Shown: positions 34,401-44,792, numbered from the stretch's first letter. The stretch: DNA of 64,000 nucleotides from Tupaia tana (GCA_026018925.1 JAKSZU010000007.1:97427501-97491500), one strand, 5' to 3'. Made by a program: numbers and translations. The notes: generated by a model not told the origin, from the sequence alone.

Positions 34401-35088
34401 GCTGGGTATAGTTTCTATGCCTTTGAACCTGTAGAGGCTTGCCTTATGCCCTATCATGTGGTCAGTCTTCGAAAAGTTTCTATGTGGGGATGAGAAAAAT
34501 GTGTATCTCATGATTATTGGGTGAAAAGTTCTATAGACGTCTGTTAAGTCCATTTGTTTTATGGTTTCATTTAGACCCTTTATCTCTTTACTTAGTTTTT
34601 GTCCAGATGATCTGTCCAGAGGAGATCGTGGGGTGTTGAGGTGGCCAACAATTAGTGTGTTGCAGTCTGTTTCTCCTTTTAGAGCTAGCAATCTTTCCTT
34701 CACATATTTGGGTGCTCCTGGATCACGTGCATAGATATTTATAAGTGTTATATCTTCTGATATATTAACCCTTTTACTACAATATATTGCACTTCTTTGT
34801 CTGTTTGAATGAATAGTTTTTGTTAAAGTCTATTTTGACAGAAATTAGACTCACAACTCCAGCTCTTTTTTGGTTCCCATTTGCATGGAATATCTTTTTC
34901 CAGTCCTTCACTTTTAGTCTATGTATGTCTTTATCCATGAGATGTGTTTCTTGTAGGCAACAGATAGAGGGTTTCTGTTTTCTTACCCATTCAGCCAGTC
35001 TGTGTCTCTTGATTGGAGAATTTAATCCATTAACATTCAATGTTATTATCGATATTTCTGTACTTGACCCTACCTTTAAGTTGGCCAT
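31438..35088 (-). pseudogene. L1 B ORF2 (endonuclease / reverse transcriptase), decayed
   Basis: ORF2 of LINE-1 nicks target DNA and copies the RNA into it. The start region reads MANLKVGSSTEISIITLNVN and keeps the endonuclease Asn (LNVNGLNS) and Glu (LQETH). Farther on the catalytic GDLN/GDFN motif has become GHLN, and the SDH triad near the domain end reads SNHD. The reverse transcriptase has [12 protein letters not shown] and TRQGCPL, but three residues of the following SPLLFN are missing. FADDM is readable at 33080-33094 in another frame. The C-terminus (WHIYSMEYYSAIK) runs into a lysine tract encoded by the T run 31489-31511. Length is close to a normal ORF2, but several frameshifts divide it. 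Confidence 0.92.
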
Positions 35089-35244
35089 TGTCTTGGTTAT
35101 CTTTTATTTCCTTATCCCTGGCTGTTCATTCTTTAGTTTTCCTAGAATAGCACTCGCAACATTAATATTTGCCAACTTATCCCTGCCATTTTGATAAACA
35201 TTTTCTTAGTTATTGTTTGTTCTCTTATTTCTGTTTATCTCTCT

Positions 35245-36116
35245 TTAGTTTTCCTGATCTAGTACTCCCTTTTGAAGGACTGGTCTAACATTGGTGAATT
35301 CTTTCAGTTTTTGTTCATCCGAGAATGATTTATTTGATCTTCCCATATGAAGGTATAGTATTCTTGGTTGAAATTGTTTTTCTTTCAGCATTTTGAATAT
35401 ATCTTCCCATTCTTTCCTTGCTTGCATTGTTTCATTTGAGAGGTCTGATGCTAGCTTAATGTAATAACATTTGTAAGTAACTTGATGTTTCTCTCTTGCC
35501 ATTTTTGAATCTTATCTTTGCGTTTGATTTTTACCAGGCTGGCCATGGAAGGATTGACTCATGTTGATTCTGTTTAAGGTTCTTTTTATTTCCTAGATCT
35601 GAATGTCTGAATGTTTCTCTAGGTCTGGAAAGTTTTACTTAAGTATTTCATTGATTAGATTTTCTATGTCCTTTTTATTATTTTTTCATACTTTTTGGTG
35701 GCTTTGTCTAAGTCAGAGGCTTTATCTTCTAGATCAGAGATTTGAATTTCTGTATGATCTAATCTGCTATTAATACTTTCAAAGTAGTGCTTTTTAAAGA
35801 CTTATTTATTGTTATTATTAATTCTTTTATTTGCTACAGGTCACTTGCATGAGAGAGAGGGAAAGTAAGAAAGCAAGCCGCCAGGTACAGGACTCAAACT
35901 GTGGTTGGCCATGTGGGAGTCCAGCTCCTTATCCACCATGTCACCTGCTGGTCCCTCAAGGGAGATTTTGATTCCCAGTATTATAGTCTTCATCTCTAGA
36001 ATTTCTGTTTTATTCTTTTTTATGATGTCTATCTCCTCTTTCAAGTAATGGAAGGACTTCCCCATCTCCTGGAGTTGGTTTTCTAGTTTCTCTTGCTTCT
36101 CATCTAGTTTTGTCAA
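35245..36116 (-). pseudogene. L1 B ORF1 (RNA-binding coiled-coil protein), decayed
   Basis: The N-terminal side (36116-35957) encodes KLDEKQEKLENQLQEMGKSF, a heptad-like coiled coil as expected for the ORF1 trimer stalk. The C-terminal side (35500-35245) encodes MQARKEWEDIFKMLKEKQFQ and PRILYLHMGR, matching the ORF1 C-terminal domain. A SINE at 35790-35956 divides it and intervening frames are broken. ORF1 coats L1 RNA. This copy cannot produce it. Confidence 0.88.
35790..35956 (-). mobile_element. Short-type tRNA SINE, reverse, inside L1 B ORF1
   Basis: AT-rich tail, TTTGCTACAGGTCACTTGCA, B box as complement in CAGGACTCAAACTGTGG, and head end CATGTCACCTGCTGGTCCC. L1 ORF1 sequence lies on both sides, so it postdates L1 B. 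Confidence 0.88.
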
Positions 36117-36224
36117 ACATGATCCTTCATCCAGTCTTACGCATTACTACTTTGCACAAATTAGGGCTATACCGTCAGAGATAAAGGAAACATAGCTATT
36201 AGGCAGTGAAATGAGACCATCTGT

Positions 36225-36715
36225 CACAGTAACTGACCACTTAATGAGCACCTATGATGTGGAAAGCAACACATCTGCTCACTTTACATAGACAATATCT
36301 TTTTTTTTTTTTTCAGAGAGAGATTTTTGCTTTAGAGCATGTGCACTCTCCAGGAAGACTCAGAGAAACAGAAATTGAGAAATCAGCCCTCCAGGGGGTT
36401 GGCCACATCACTGTCCCTTCTCCTCCCATTCTCCTCTCAGGCTTTGGGGCATGTATGCACACATACCCATTGTGAGTTTTAAGCCACTAAGTCTGGGAAT
36501 TGAGCCATGGTCGACTATGTGGGAGTCCAGCAATGTGACCATTACACCATCTGCTGGTCCTGATAGTATCGTTTAATCATCACAACCTGCAACTAGTTAT
36601 TTGAGATTGCTGTCTGTTCCCTACTCCTTATACATAGTGAGCTTCACAAAATTGTGAGTTCATACAACTAGTAAGTGGCAGATTGCAATTTCAGCTCGGA
36701 CTTGATTTGAAGTTC
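36225..36715 (+). mobile_element. MIR split by a SINE
   Basis: The left part (36225-36299) has CTTAATGAGCACCTATGATG and CTCACTTTACATAGACAATA. The right part (36561-36715) has TTTAATCATCACAACCTGCA and ACTAGTAAGTGGCAGATTGC. Both are in MIR order, with a reverse SINE between. Confidence 0.85.
36300..36560 (-). mobile_element. tRNA-derived SINE, reverse, inside MIR
   Basis: A poly-T tail from 36300, GATTTTTGCTTTAGAGCATG, and head end CACCATCTGCTGGTCC. GACAATATC on the left and GATAGTATC on the right are an aged target duplication. Confidence 0.9.
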
Positions 36716-36724
36716 TTGCACCTT

Positions 36725-36975
36725 TTATTTTTTAAAAACCTTTGCCAGAGGACACATGTGCTTGCTGGAGAATAAGAGCAAGATTGAGAGAGAGAGAGAG
36801 AGAACGCACCCACATGAGGAATAGTCACACCTCAATCCCTTATTCATTTCTTCTTTCAGGATTTTTTGGGGGGAGCACTCACACACATAAGCCTGGCATG
36901 TTTTTCAAGTGGCTGACCATGCAGTCAGTCATGTGGAATTCGGCAGCCTTAACCACCACATAATGGGCTAGTCTG
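36725..36975 (-). mobile_element. Old tRNA-derived SINE, reverse
   Basis: Tail block AAACCTTTGCCAGAGGACAC, (GA)n-like CT block as complement (36786-36803), CACACCTCAATCCC middle and CTTAACCACCACATAATGGG head. Strongly diverged. Confidence 0.7.
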
Positions 36976-37444
36976 AAGCTCACACTCTTTCTACAATATC
37001 ATACTGCCCATAATCTCACCACCTGCCCCTTAGCCCTTCCTTTATCTGGCTATCCCTGATTTCATACAACCTTGATCATGACCCTACCTCCAAAATGTCT
37101 GAGTCACGTGGGATCTTGATGTAGGAAATTGAGCATCATCTTTGCATGCGTGAAATGCCCGTCGCGGTGCCTCCAACGTAACAAACATTCCCAAATCCTA
37201 ACCTCACCCCCCACTTCACCCCCTCAGCATGCCTAGCTCCAAAATGATGTCCCAAAAGATACTTTTACCCAAAGGGATTTAAACACAAATGTGTCCATGA
37301 TGAGTTTGTCTCAGTTCCAAAGTGATCCCCCAACTCAAACTCAAGGACAGCAACTACAGGTAATACTGGGAACATTTTGTTCTGTGAGAGAGATCAAAGA
37401 GTATTCCTGGCCACTTTGCAGAGATGGCCAGGAGAGTTGAATAA
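36976..37444. other. Unrecognised C-rich sequence
   Basis: No exon or repeat assigned. Contains short C runs near 37207-37224. Confidence 0.4.
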
Positions 37445-37650
37445 TCATTAATCATTTCTTCCACATCTATTTACTGGGCTGTTTTCCTATGTTAAGCACT
37501 GTTCACAGTTCACTGGCAGCCCAACAGAGGACAGGGTTGACAAGTATTCTGACCTTCGAGTTTCCATTCTCACGGAGAAGAGAGGCATCAAACTTAGAAA
37601 CAAATAAGATATTTCCAGATCATGAGAGTGCTGTGAGGAAAACAAAGTAA

Positions 37651-37880
37651 GAGACCAGGAGTGGGTGTAACGGTTATGTCACTGGACTCCCATGTAGTCA
37701 ACCGCGGTTCGAGTCCCGGACCCAGTGGCTTAAATTCACTCCGGGCGCATGTGCGTGCGTGCTCAGGATAGAACCCAAGAGGAGAATGGAGGAGAAGGGA
37801 TTGCGGCGTGGCCATCTTCCCTGGAGGGTGATTTCTCATCTCTCTCTCTCTGTCTTTCTGGCAAGTGCACGTGCCCTGTA
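37651..37880 (+). mobile_element. tRNA-derived SINE with expanded tail, inside L2
   Basis: GAAAACAAAGTAA (37638-37650) and GAAACAAGGTAA (about 38046) form the target duplication, so the (GAAA)n array belongs to the insertion. Head reads GAGACCAGGAGTGGGTGTAACG. The B box is GGTTCGAGTCCC. Confidence 0.92.
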
Positions 37881-37897
37881 ACAAAAAAAAAAAAAAA

Positions 37898-37980
<83 letters not shown>

Positions 37981-38008
37981 AGAAGAAAGAAAGAAAGAAA
38001 GAAAGAAA

Positions 38009-38040
<32 letters not shown>

Positions 38041-38045
38041 AAAAA
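37881..38045 (+). repeat. (GAAA)n microsatellite in a SINE tail
   Basis: After 17 A the tail becomes AAAG units with occasional single-base slips to AAG near 37941 and 37981. The long lysine/glutamate frames and, on the other strand, Phe/Leu/Ser frames are products of the repeat and not genes. Confidence 0.96.
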
Positions 38046-38400
38046 TGAAACAAGGTAATGTGATAAAGAATAATCCACAGCCTAATTTGGAACACAGGTT
38101 TAAAGAGCACCTAACCCAGATTGTCAGAAGGAGTGAGCCTGGCCACATGTGGGGAAGAAAGCAGTGGGTCATCCTGAACATCTTAAAGGGACAGAAGGAA
38201 AGTCAGTGATGACGGAGGACAGTGACTGAGAAATGCTTGAGAAGAAATGAGACCTGAGAGGCATCTGTACTTCATTCCAAGTGTGATGGGAACTTTGACA
38301 AATGTAAAATAAGCAGGGGTCACACGATCCCCTGCAGCAGCTAAGTAGAGAAAGGTTTGGTGCCTCCATGAAGTAGAGACTTTGTAGCGGTGGCAAGCCA

Positions 38401-39888
38401 AAGCAGTGCTGGTAGAAATGGGGTAAAGTGGGCTGGATTCAGGGTGGATCGACTCTGGGATGCAACTCACCCTCGGGGAGATCTGTCTTCTCAGTCCTTC
38501 CATTTCATTGTGCGTTTCCCACACCACAACACCATGCTGTTTTACCACATTCACGTCGTGTTTTCTGGTGAATCATGGCCCCTGCTTTCTGCTCAAATCC
38601 TTTTATAGTAAATGCTTTCACACACTAGTGAAATCCAGCCAGATGTCCGGTAGGTTCTCTTGTTGGAATGGACTTGACCTCTGAGACTGTCTTGTGCTCA
38701 GCGCATCCACGCAGCCACTGAAGTCAGAGTCCCCTCATCACTCCAGGAAAAAGGTGTCCGTCTCATCTTTGTACAGATATAGCCTATCGGAGGTTTAGCT
38801 TTGCGTAATTGGCCATAATGAATTATAAACATCTCCCTTTTTCTCTGAGTTCATGAATTTAGGATAATAAAAGTAAGATTCTTCTAGAAACTGTGTTCTG
38901 GGGTTCATCAGTGTGCTCCTAACTGGGACTGTGAGCAGAGTAAGTGAGGAGAAACACGTCACGTTTGGAAGCCTCTGCCGTACATTTACCGTCTGAATCC
39001 TCACTCCTACTGGAATAGTGTCTTCCTCTCACTGCAGGAGGTTGATCACAGTCCTCGTGAAATCGGGGCGAGGACCTTTCTCTGGCGCTGCCTGTTCTGC
39101 TCTTCTGTTGTCCAGGCCTTGCAACCTGCATTGGCCAGCTGCCTCGGAAGGCGCTCCTTTATCCAGGTTAAGCTTCTATGGCAGGAGATGAGTAGTCCTG
39201 AAATGCGTTTCTGTGTAAATCACTTGATTTTTCTTTTTCATCCATTTGGGTAAACAAGGCTTCATCCACAAAACTCAAGGGAAAACTAGAATGGAGCTGT
39301 CGTCAGGGCGACTGAGCAACGGGGAGGGCTGAGCTGAGGACAGAAGCCAAAAGTCCCGCAGGTGAAGTGTGAGGTTCGTGACCTTCGCTGGCCTTCGGAT
39401 CCTGCTCCAAGTCTGTTTAGGGAGGCCTGCGCTTAGAGATCTTCTGAAGGCTGGAAACAGACCTCCACAGGTGACCAGCAAGAGCGGGCGTTTTCAGATA
39501 CAATGTCAGATTCAAACGCTCTTGTACAGCTGAGGAAGGAAGGAACTCAGGAGACATTTAATGCCTTTTAAACTCAGATCAATTTAACCATAGTAAAAGC
39601 ACATGCCAATTCCCTGACTTCCTGGCCTAATAAGTCCCAGGTATGGACGCGAAGCCTGTTCCAGACCACAACAACATGGACCGGAAAGCCTCGGCGCCAT
39701 CAGAGGGCTCTTTGGGTCTCGTATCCTGAGTCAGCCATGACCATGATTTAGAAAACATTGGGGGAAACAGACTTTGCTTCCAGACTTGAACTTCCAAATG
39801 AATATTAGGTATCTCCATGTTACTAAAGATTATTATCCAGCATTTGGATTGTCTACATACGTTCCTATCAATTCAACAAACAATAAAA
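38401..39888. other. Unrecognised sequence
   Basis: No exon, RNA gene or familiar repeat. The AT-rich part 38770-38890 stands out slightly. Short open frames lack domains. Confidence 0.4.
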
Positions 39889-39900
39889 CAGAGGGCTGCA

Positions 39901-40182
39901 GGGGCTAGCAGGGCTGCAGGGCAGCATGGTTATGCCACTGGACTCCTACATGGCTGACCATGGTTCGAGACCTGGCCTCGAGCCTTGAAACTCACAGTAG
40001 GAACAAGTGCATGCATGTTCAAAAGCCTCAGAGGAGAATGGAGGAGAAGGGATTGTGGAATGGCCATCCTTCAGAGGGTGATTTCCCACTTTCTTTCTCT
40101 CTCTGTCTCTCTGTCTCTCTCTGTGTCTCTCTGGCAATCACACAGGCACTATAGCAAAAATCTCTCTAAAAAAAGGGGGGGG
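39901..40182 (+). mobile_element. Older tRNA-derived SINE (first of three in a row)
   Basis: Head GGGGCTAGCAGGGCTGCAGG, B box GGTTCGAGACC, family middle GAGGAGAATGGAGGAGAAGG, and a tail that has become G-rich (40172-40183). The target site AGAGGGCTGCA precedes it at about 39890. Confidence 0.88.
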
Positions 40183-40195
40183 GGTGTGTGCTGCA

Positions 40196-40432
40196 GGCCA
40201 GTGGCCGGTGTGGTGATTAAGGCAGCTAGATCCCACATGACTAACTGTACGGTTTGGGTTCTGGACCTGGTGGCTTAAAAAACATGCCAGGCACATGTGT
40301 ATGTACACATGCCCAAAATCCAGAAAAAAAGAAGAGATGGAAGAGAGATTGCCCACTTGGGAAATGCTCTCTCACACTCTCTCTCTTTCTTTCTCTCTAG
40401 GGAGCACAAATACCCTATAGCAAAAAGTTAAA
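40196..40432 (+). mobile_element. Older tRNA-derived SINE (second of three)
   Basis: Head GGCCAGTGGCCGGTGTGGTG, middle CATGCCCAAAATCCAG, and tail ACCCTATAGCAAAAAGTTAA. It is more diverged in the middle than its neighbours and precedes another AGAGGGCTGC at 40436. Confidence 0.85.
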
Positions 40433-40445
40433 AATAGAGGGCTGC

Positions 40446-40715
40446 GGGACCAGCAGTTAGCGTAATGGCTATGTCGCTGGATTCCCACGTAGTCGACCGC
40501 GGTTCGCGTCTCGGACCCGGTGGCTTACAACTCACGCCGGGCGCGTGTGCGTGCGTGCCCAAGATCCCGAGAGGAGAATGGAGGAGAAGGGATTGCGGCG
40601 TGACCATCCCCCCTGGGGGGTGATTTCTCGCTTTCTGTCTCTATATCTCTCTCTGTCTGTCTGGCGAGCGCACGCGCCCTATAGCGAAAAACCTCTCCAA
40701 AAAAAAAAAAAAAAA
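40446..40715 (+). mobile_element. tRNA-derived SINE, youngest of the series
   Basis: AAATAGAGGGCTGC flanks it exactly on both sides (about 40432-40445 and 40715-40727). The body is CpG-rich and close to the apparent family consensus: B box GGTTCGCGTCTC, palindrome CCCCCCTGGGGGG, tail block GCGCCCTATAGCGAAAAACC. Probably one of the latest insertions in the window. Confidence 0.95.
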
Positions 40716-40901
40716 ATAGAGGGCTGCTGTCCACTATCATGCTGTATTATCAGTAACACAGATTATATTAACGTCTGCTAATCACGGACTTGGCTGATGA
40801 GCTTTACCGTATGGCTTTTAGGTCTTCTTACTGGTTTGATAAATACTTACCTATACCCGAAGCACTCAGAGTCACCACCCCTAACTGTTCCTCCTCTCAC
40901 T

Positions 40902-41132
40902 TTTTATTTTAATTGCCAGAGGGTATGCACACTCACCAGAGAGAGAGGAGAGAAAGGAGGGAGAGAGTACCCACTAACAGGGTGCAGTCATGCCGCAATC
41001 CCTTCCCTCCATCTCTGTATCCTGTCGGGATTCGGAGCACACAGGTTTCCAACATGTTTGTCAAACTGTCAGGGCCATGATTTGAACCACAGTCAGCATG
41101 TGGGATCCAGCTCCCTCACCACGGGCCAGGCC
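40902..41132 (-). mobile_element. Old tRNA-derived SINE, reverse
   Basis: Tail block AATTGCCAGAGGGTATGCAC, middle GTCATGCCGCAATCCCTTCC, B box complement ATGATTTGAACCACAG, and a shortened head CCCTCACCACGGGCCAGG. Confidence 0.82.
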
Positions 41133-42183
41133 TCTCCTCGCACTCTGACTTCTGCAGTCCCTCCTCCTACCCATGCACAGCTATGCTGCTCAGGGAATCT
41201 GCCAGGCCCAAGGCAGCAACAGCTGGAAATCCAACACACGCCGCGTCGGCGATGCAGACAAATCACTCGCTGTGCTGTGCTCTGTCTCCTATCGGTGTCG
41301 GGTAGCCACCCCGACCACCACCTTTGTTTCTGTGGGTTGGAGGGCGCCAGCATTCCAGATCTCCTTGGAACACTGTGAAGCAAGAAAAGGCTGCCCCTCG
41401 GGCCGCAGAGTTCTCTTTCTCATGTCTTAACTGCCATCACGAGGAGGAAAATCTTCCTAATTTGGAAGGCTTCCTGGAATCAGCCCCATCGCACCAAACC
41501 TTTGATCTTTTGGTCAGACTGTCAATCTCTTGAGAACTCGGTTCTCTTGTGAAATTTCCAGGCTGCTCCCCAAACAATTGGTTGCATAAGTCCTGAGAGC
41601 CAGACCCACAGGGCCACCCTGTTTTGGAAAGTTCTCAAGTAGAGTTAGCTGATGACGGTGGGGGCACGCAGACGGAGAGTGCTGAACTCCTCCCGCTCGG
41701 GTCACAGGGCTCTTGGTTTCTTTCTCCAGCGTCCCAGCTACGCTTTTTCTCCTCCTGTTCTCTCTCCCTCTCTTTAATACCTCCCCTCTTCTCCTTTGAT
41801 CCCTTCTCTTTTGCCTTTCCCCACAAACTCCTGAGCCTTGGAGTTCTCTAACTTATCCAGCTTTGCTTAGGTAAGATCCACCAAGCATGAAGGATGTTTC
41901 CAGGTTTATCTAGAACCCAGGGCCCCATTCACAACACAGGAACGAAGCCCTGGTGGCCTGGTTCCTAGGCCATATTTCTGACCATATTTCAGAACTTTTG
42001 TTTCAATGTTCAAAGAGTTAATACTTGGATTGAAAATGTGTAAGACCTCGTGCCAAATAACAAAAACAAATAGATGTACAATGTAATGTAAGACCATGCT
42101 GTTTTTTCACTTTTCAAAAAGCAAAGAATATTTGGCAGCGGTAATCAAATGAAATTCATTTTGTAGTTAAAATATAATTGGAT
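41133..42183. other. Unrecognised sequence
   Basis: No exon or repeat assigned. A 193-codon frame that overlaps it (40797-41378 plus) begins in unrelated sequence and runs through the antisense of the neighbouring SINE, so it is not a gene. Confidence 0.4.
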
Positions 42184-42660
42184 TGGGGCAGGTGGCACGG
42201 TGGTTAAGACTCTAGATTCCCTCATGACCAGCTGCAGTTCAGGTCCCAGACCTGGCAGCTTGCTTTCTTTTCTGGAGAGGTTTTGCTATAGGGTGCGTGT
42301 GCTCACCAGACAGACAGAGAGAGACAGAGAGATAGAAAACGAGAAATCACCCCCCAGGGGGGATGGCCACGCCGCAATCCCTTCTCCTCCATTCTCCTCT
42401 CGGGATCTTGGGCATGCACACACACGCACCCGGCGTGAGTTTAAGCCACCAGGTCCAGGACTCGAACCACAGTCGGCTACATGAGAGTTCAGCAACATAG
42501 CCATTACGCTAACTGCTGGTCCCGCCGCTTACTTTCTTACTTTTCTCTCTCATTTTCTCTCTCATGTTCTCTCTCTCTCTGGTGAGCACATATGCCCTAT
42601 AGCAAATTAAAAATAACAATATAATAGTAATTCATAAATAAAATTAAATAAATAAACTAT
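42184..42660 (+). mobile_element. Short-type tRNA SINE interrupted by a younger SINE
   Basis: Left part 42184-42269: GGGGCAGGTGGCACGGTGGT and the B box CAGTTCAGGTCCC. Right part 42524-42660: CTCTCATTTTCTCTCTCATG, then GCACATATGCCCTATAGCAA and an AT-rich tail. Confidence 0.9.
42270..42523 (-). mobile_element. Young tRNA-derived SINE, reverse, nested in a SINE
   Basis: GCTTGCTTTCTT (42258-42269) and GCTTACTTTCTT (42527-42538) are the target duplication inside the CT-rich block of the older SINE. Full length, head ends ATTACGCTAACTGCTGGTCCC. Confidence 0.94.
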
Positions 42661-42754
42661 TTTTAAAAATACAAAATTAGATCTGAATTCCCAATGATTA
42701 ATACATATTAAGAAGACCCTCTCCCACTGTGCCCTCCCTGCATGCCAATCTCTC

Positions 42755-43080
42755 AGAGAGATCTCTGTGAGGAGAATAGTGGTTAGAAGAGGTTGGGAAG
42801 GGGGCGAAAGAGGAGGGCATGTCAGTGGACGTAAACTAGTTGAGTAGGAAGAACAAGTCCTAGTATTCCATAGGACAATAGAATGGCTACAGTTAGCAAG
42901 CATTTATTGTATATTTCAAAATAGCTAAAGAGAGGATTCTAAATGTTCCCACCACAGAGCGTGGAAAATGCTCGAGATGACCAAGATGCTAATTACCCCG
43001 ATTTGAGCCTCGCACATTTCATTCATGTACTGGAAAATCACACCGCTCCATCAGTAAATGCAGTGATGCTCCTCCCACGA
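42755..43080 (+). mobile_element. L1 3'-UTR fragment
   Basis: GAATAGTGGTTAGAAGAGGT, then TTTATTGTATATTTCAAAATAG and GATGCTAATTACCCCGATTT follow in order the 3' untranslated region of L1 (L1M-like). Truncated at both ends. Confidence 0.85.
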
Positions 43081-44004
43081 GCACACACACCCTACAGGAA
43101 ATTAGAGACAGAAACCAAGAATCACAGAAGAGTTCTCTGCATTCTCCCTCTCGCCTCTGGCTGATTCTTATTTTTTACTACTCCGAGGTAGATGTTTGTG
43201 GACCATCTCAAGAACTATATTACGAGCTTCCTCAAACAGGTGTGCTTCCTCTTGGGCAGACAAGTCCTTTCAGAAACTACACAAGCACAAATCAGTGTCC
43301 CTAGACGCTCCATGACCTGCCTAAGCAGGCGCCTGTAGTGCATCTTCACAGCCCTCTCCCCCACGCCCCTCCGCACAGGCTGCCTTCCACGTGAAAAACA
43401 GAGGCACACTTTGCCCCCGGCTAGAAACACACTGTCCTGAGACATGACAATCGCTGGGTGTCAAAGAAACAGTGTAAACATACTCACGTCACTTCAATCA
43501 AAGCACCATACACTCCCACCATCTTTCACACTAAGAAATGCATTCCCAATACAACTTTGCTTTTGATACTTAATAAATGTAAACTTACAGTATATGTAGT
43601 TGTTCTGATCATTTGCATGTAAAAATAACTGTATTACTGGTATATAACAAAACCACAGCTCTTTGAACTTCAGGGCTACAAGTTTGAGCACATACTAGCT
43701 TGAACTAAAATTATGGCAAAAGGAATTTAAATTTAGATATGACATTTTTGACTGTAGAGATATTGAGTAAAAAACAGAATGGAAGCTTAATTTTTTTGTT
43801 ACATAGAAATATGAAAGGAAAACTAATTACAGATATTTAAATATAAAAGAATAATACATTGGTATAAAATTCTAAAGAGGAAATAAAATAGAAATACAAT
43901 TTTAAAGAGAAAGAGAATTATTAAAAAAAAAAGTTTGATTGTTAGAGAAGAGATTTATATGCCTTTAAAGATGATGGTAGAATATAATATGCTAAAGATA
44001 CTTT
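43081..44004. other. Unrecognised AT-rich sequence
   Basis: Strongly AT-rich from 43540. No family or exon assigned. Confidence 0.4.
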
Positions 44005-44257
44005 TTTTTTGAGAGGTTTTCACTATAGGGCGCGTGCGCTCGCCAGACAAACAGAGACATAGAGACAGAAAGTGAGAAATCACCCCCCAGGGGGGATGGT
44101 CATGCCGCAATCTCTTCTCCTCCATTCTCCTCTCGGGGTCTTGGGCACGCACGCACACGTGCCCAGCGTGAGTTCTAAGCCACCGGGTCCGGGACGCGAA
44201 CCGCGGTCGACTATGTGGGAGTCCAGCGACATAGCCATTACGCTAACTGCTGGTTCC
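44005..44257 (-). mobile_element. Young tRNA-derived SINE, reverse
   Basis: TGCTAAAGATACTTT flanks both sides (43990-44004 and about 44259). The body is CpG-rich, with GCGTGCGCTCGCC, AACCGCGGTCGACTATG and a full head. Confidence 0.95.
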
Positions 44258-44656
44258 CTGCTAAAGATACTTTGAAAAGTAAGGTGACAGCTTCATTTTA
44301 AAATTTCACCTAGAGGCTCTCACTGGAAAAAAAGAAATTTAAAGTGGCCTGTCTATTTTCCTCTGGTCTAAGCAGACCTAAATTTCTAAAGTGGCAACAA
44401 AATAGAAATGGGCCCTATCATCAAGAGGAACCCCCAGTAGTCCCAAGTGGATTAACCTTTTGCCCCACCCTCCATTTTCAACCAAATGCCAGTAGCCCAC
44501 AAATGTTAGTGCACCCAGCAGCAGGGTACTAACATCCTGTCTGAATGAGACTCAACGGAAAAGAAAAAGCAAAGAAAGTCATTACTTGAGTACTGGGGGA
44601 GGGAGGGACTTAGAGTCAGCTGTGATAATGCAAAGATCTGGGAGCTGATGGGATGG
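44258..44656. other. Unrecognised sequence
   Basis: Possible old repeat around 44343-44560 (GGCCTGTCTATTTTCCTCTG) but no family named. No exon. Confidence 0.4.
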
Positions 44657-44792
44657 GTATGTGCGTGCATGTGTGTGTGTGTGCATATGTGTGCATATGT
44701 GTGTGTGCACATGTGCATATGCACATGTGTGTGTGCGCACACGTGCATGCATGTATGTGTGTGTGTGTGTGCATGTGTGTGTGCCTGTCTCT
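44657..44792. repeat. Complex (GT)n / GTGCATAT microsatellite
   Basis: Alternating purine-pyrimidine sequence: (GT)n blocks mixed with GTGTGCATAT, GCACATGTGCATATGCAC and GCGCACACGTGCATGC. Open frames of Cys/Val and His/Thr through it are repeat artefacts. Confidence 0.95.

Larger units (their letters stand above)
31077..36130 (-). mobile_element. L1 element B, reverse, nearly full coding length
   Basis: From a 3' untranslated region (31077-31430) through ORF2 (about 35088 down to 31440) to ORF1 (about 36116 to 35245), read on the minus strand. One short SINE interrupts ORF1 at 35790-35956. No 5' untranslated promoter region is recognised beyond 36130. It shares orientation with L1 A. Frameshifts and stops make it inactive. 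Confidence 0.92.
37445..38400 (-). mobile_element. L2 fragment, reverse, split by a SINE
   Basis: The 3' end as complement is CATCTATTTACTGGGCTGTT followed by TTAAGCACTGTTCACAGTTC, and the sequence resumes after the SINE with AAACAAGGTAATGTGATAAA. Later AAATAAGCAGGGGTCACACG matches the L2 body. The join across the insertion restores L2 order. Confidence 0.75.

Noticed and set aside
37594-38181. 195-codon Phe/Ser/Leu-rich frame resembling membrane segments
   Set aside because: Complement of a (GAAA)n array plus a SINE in antisense; not a protein.
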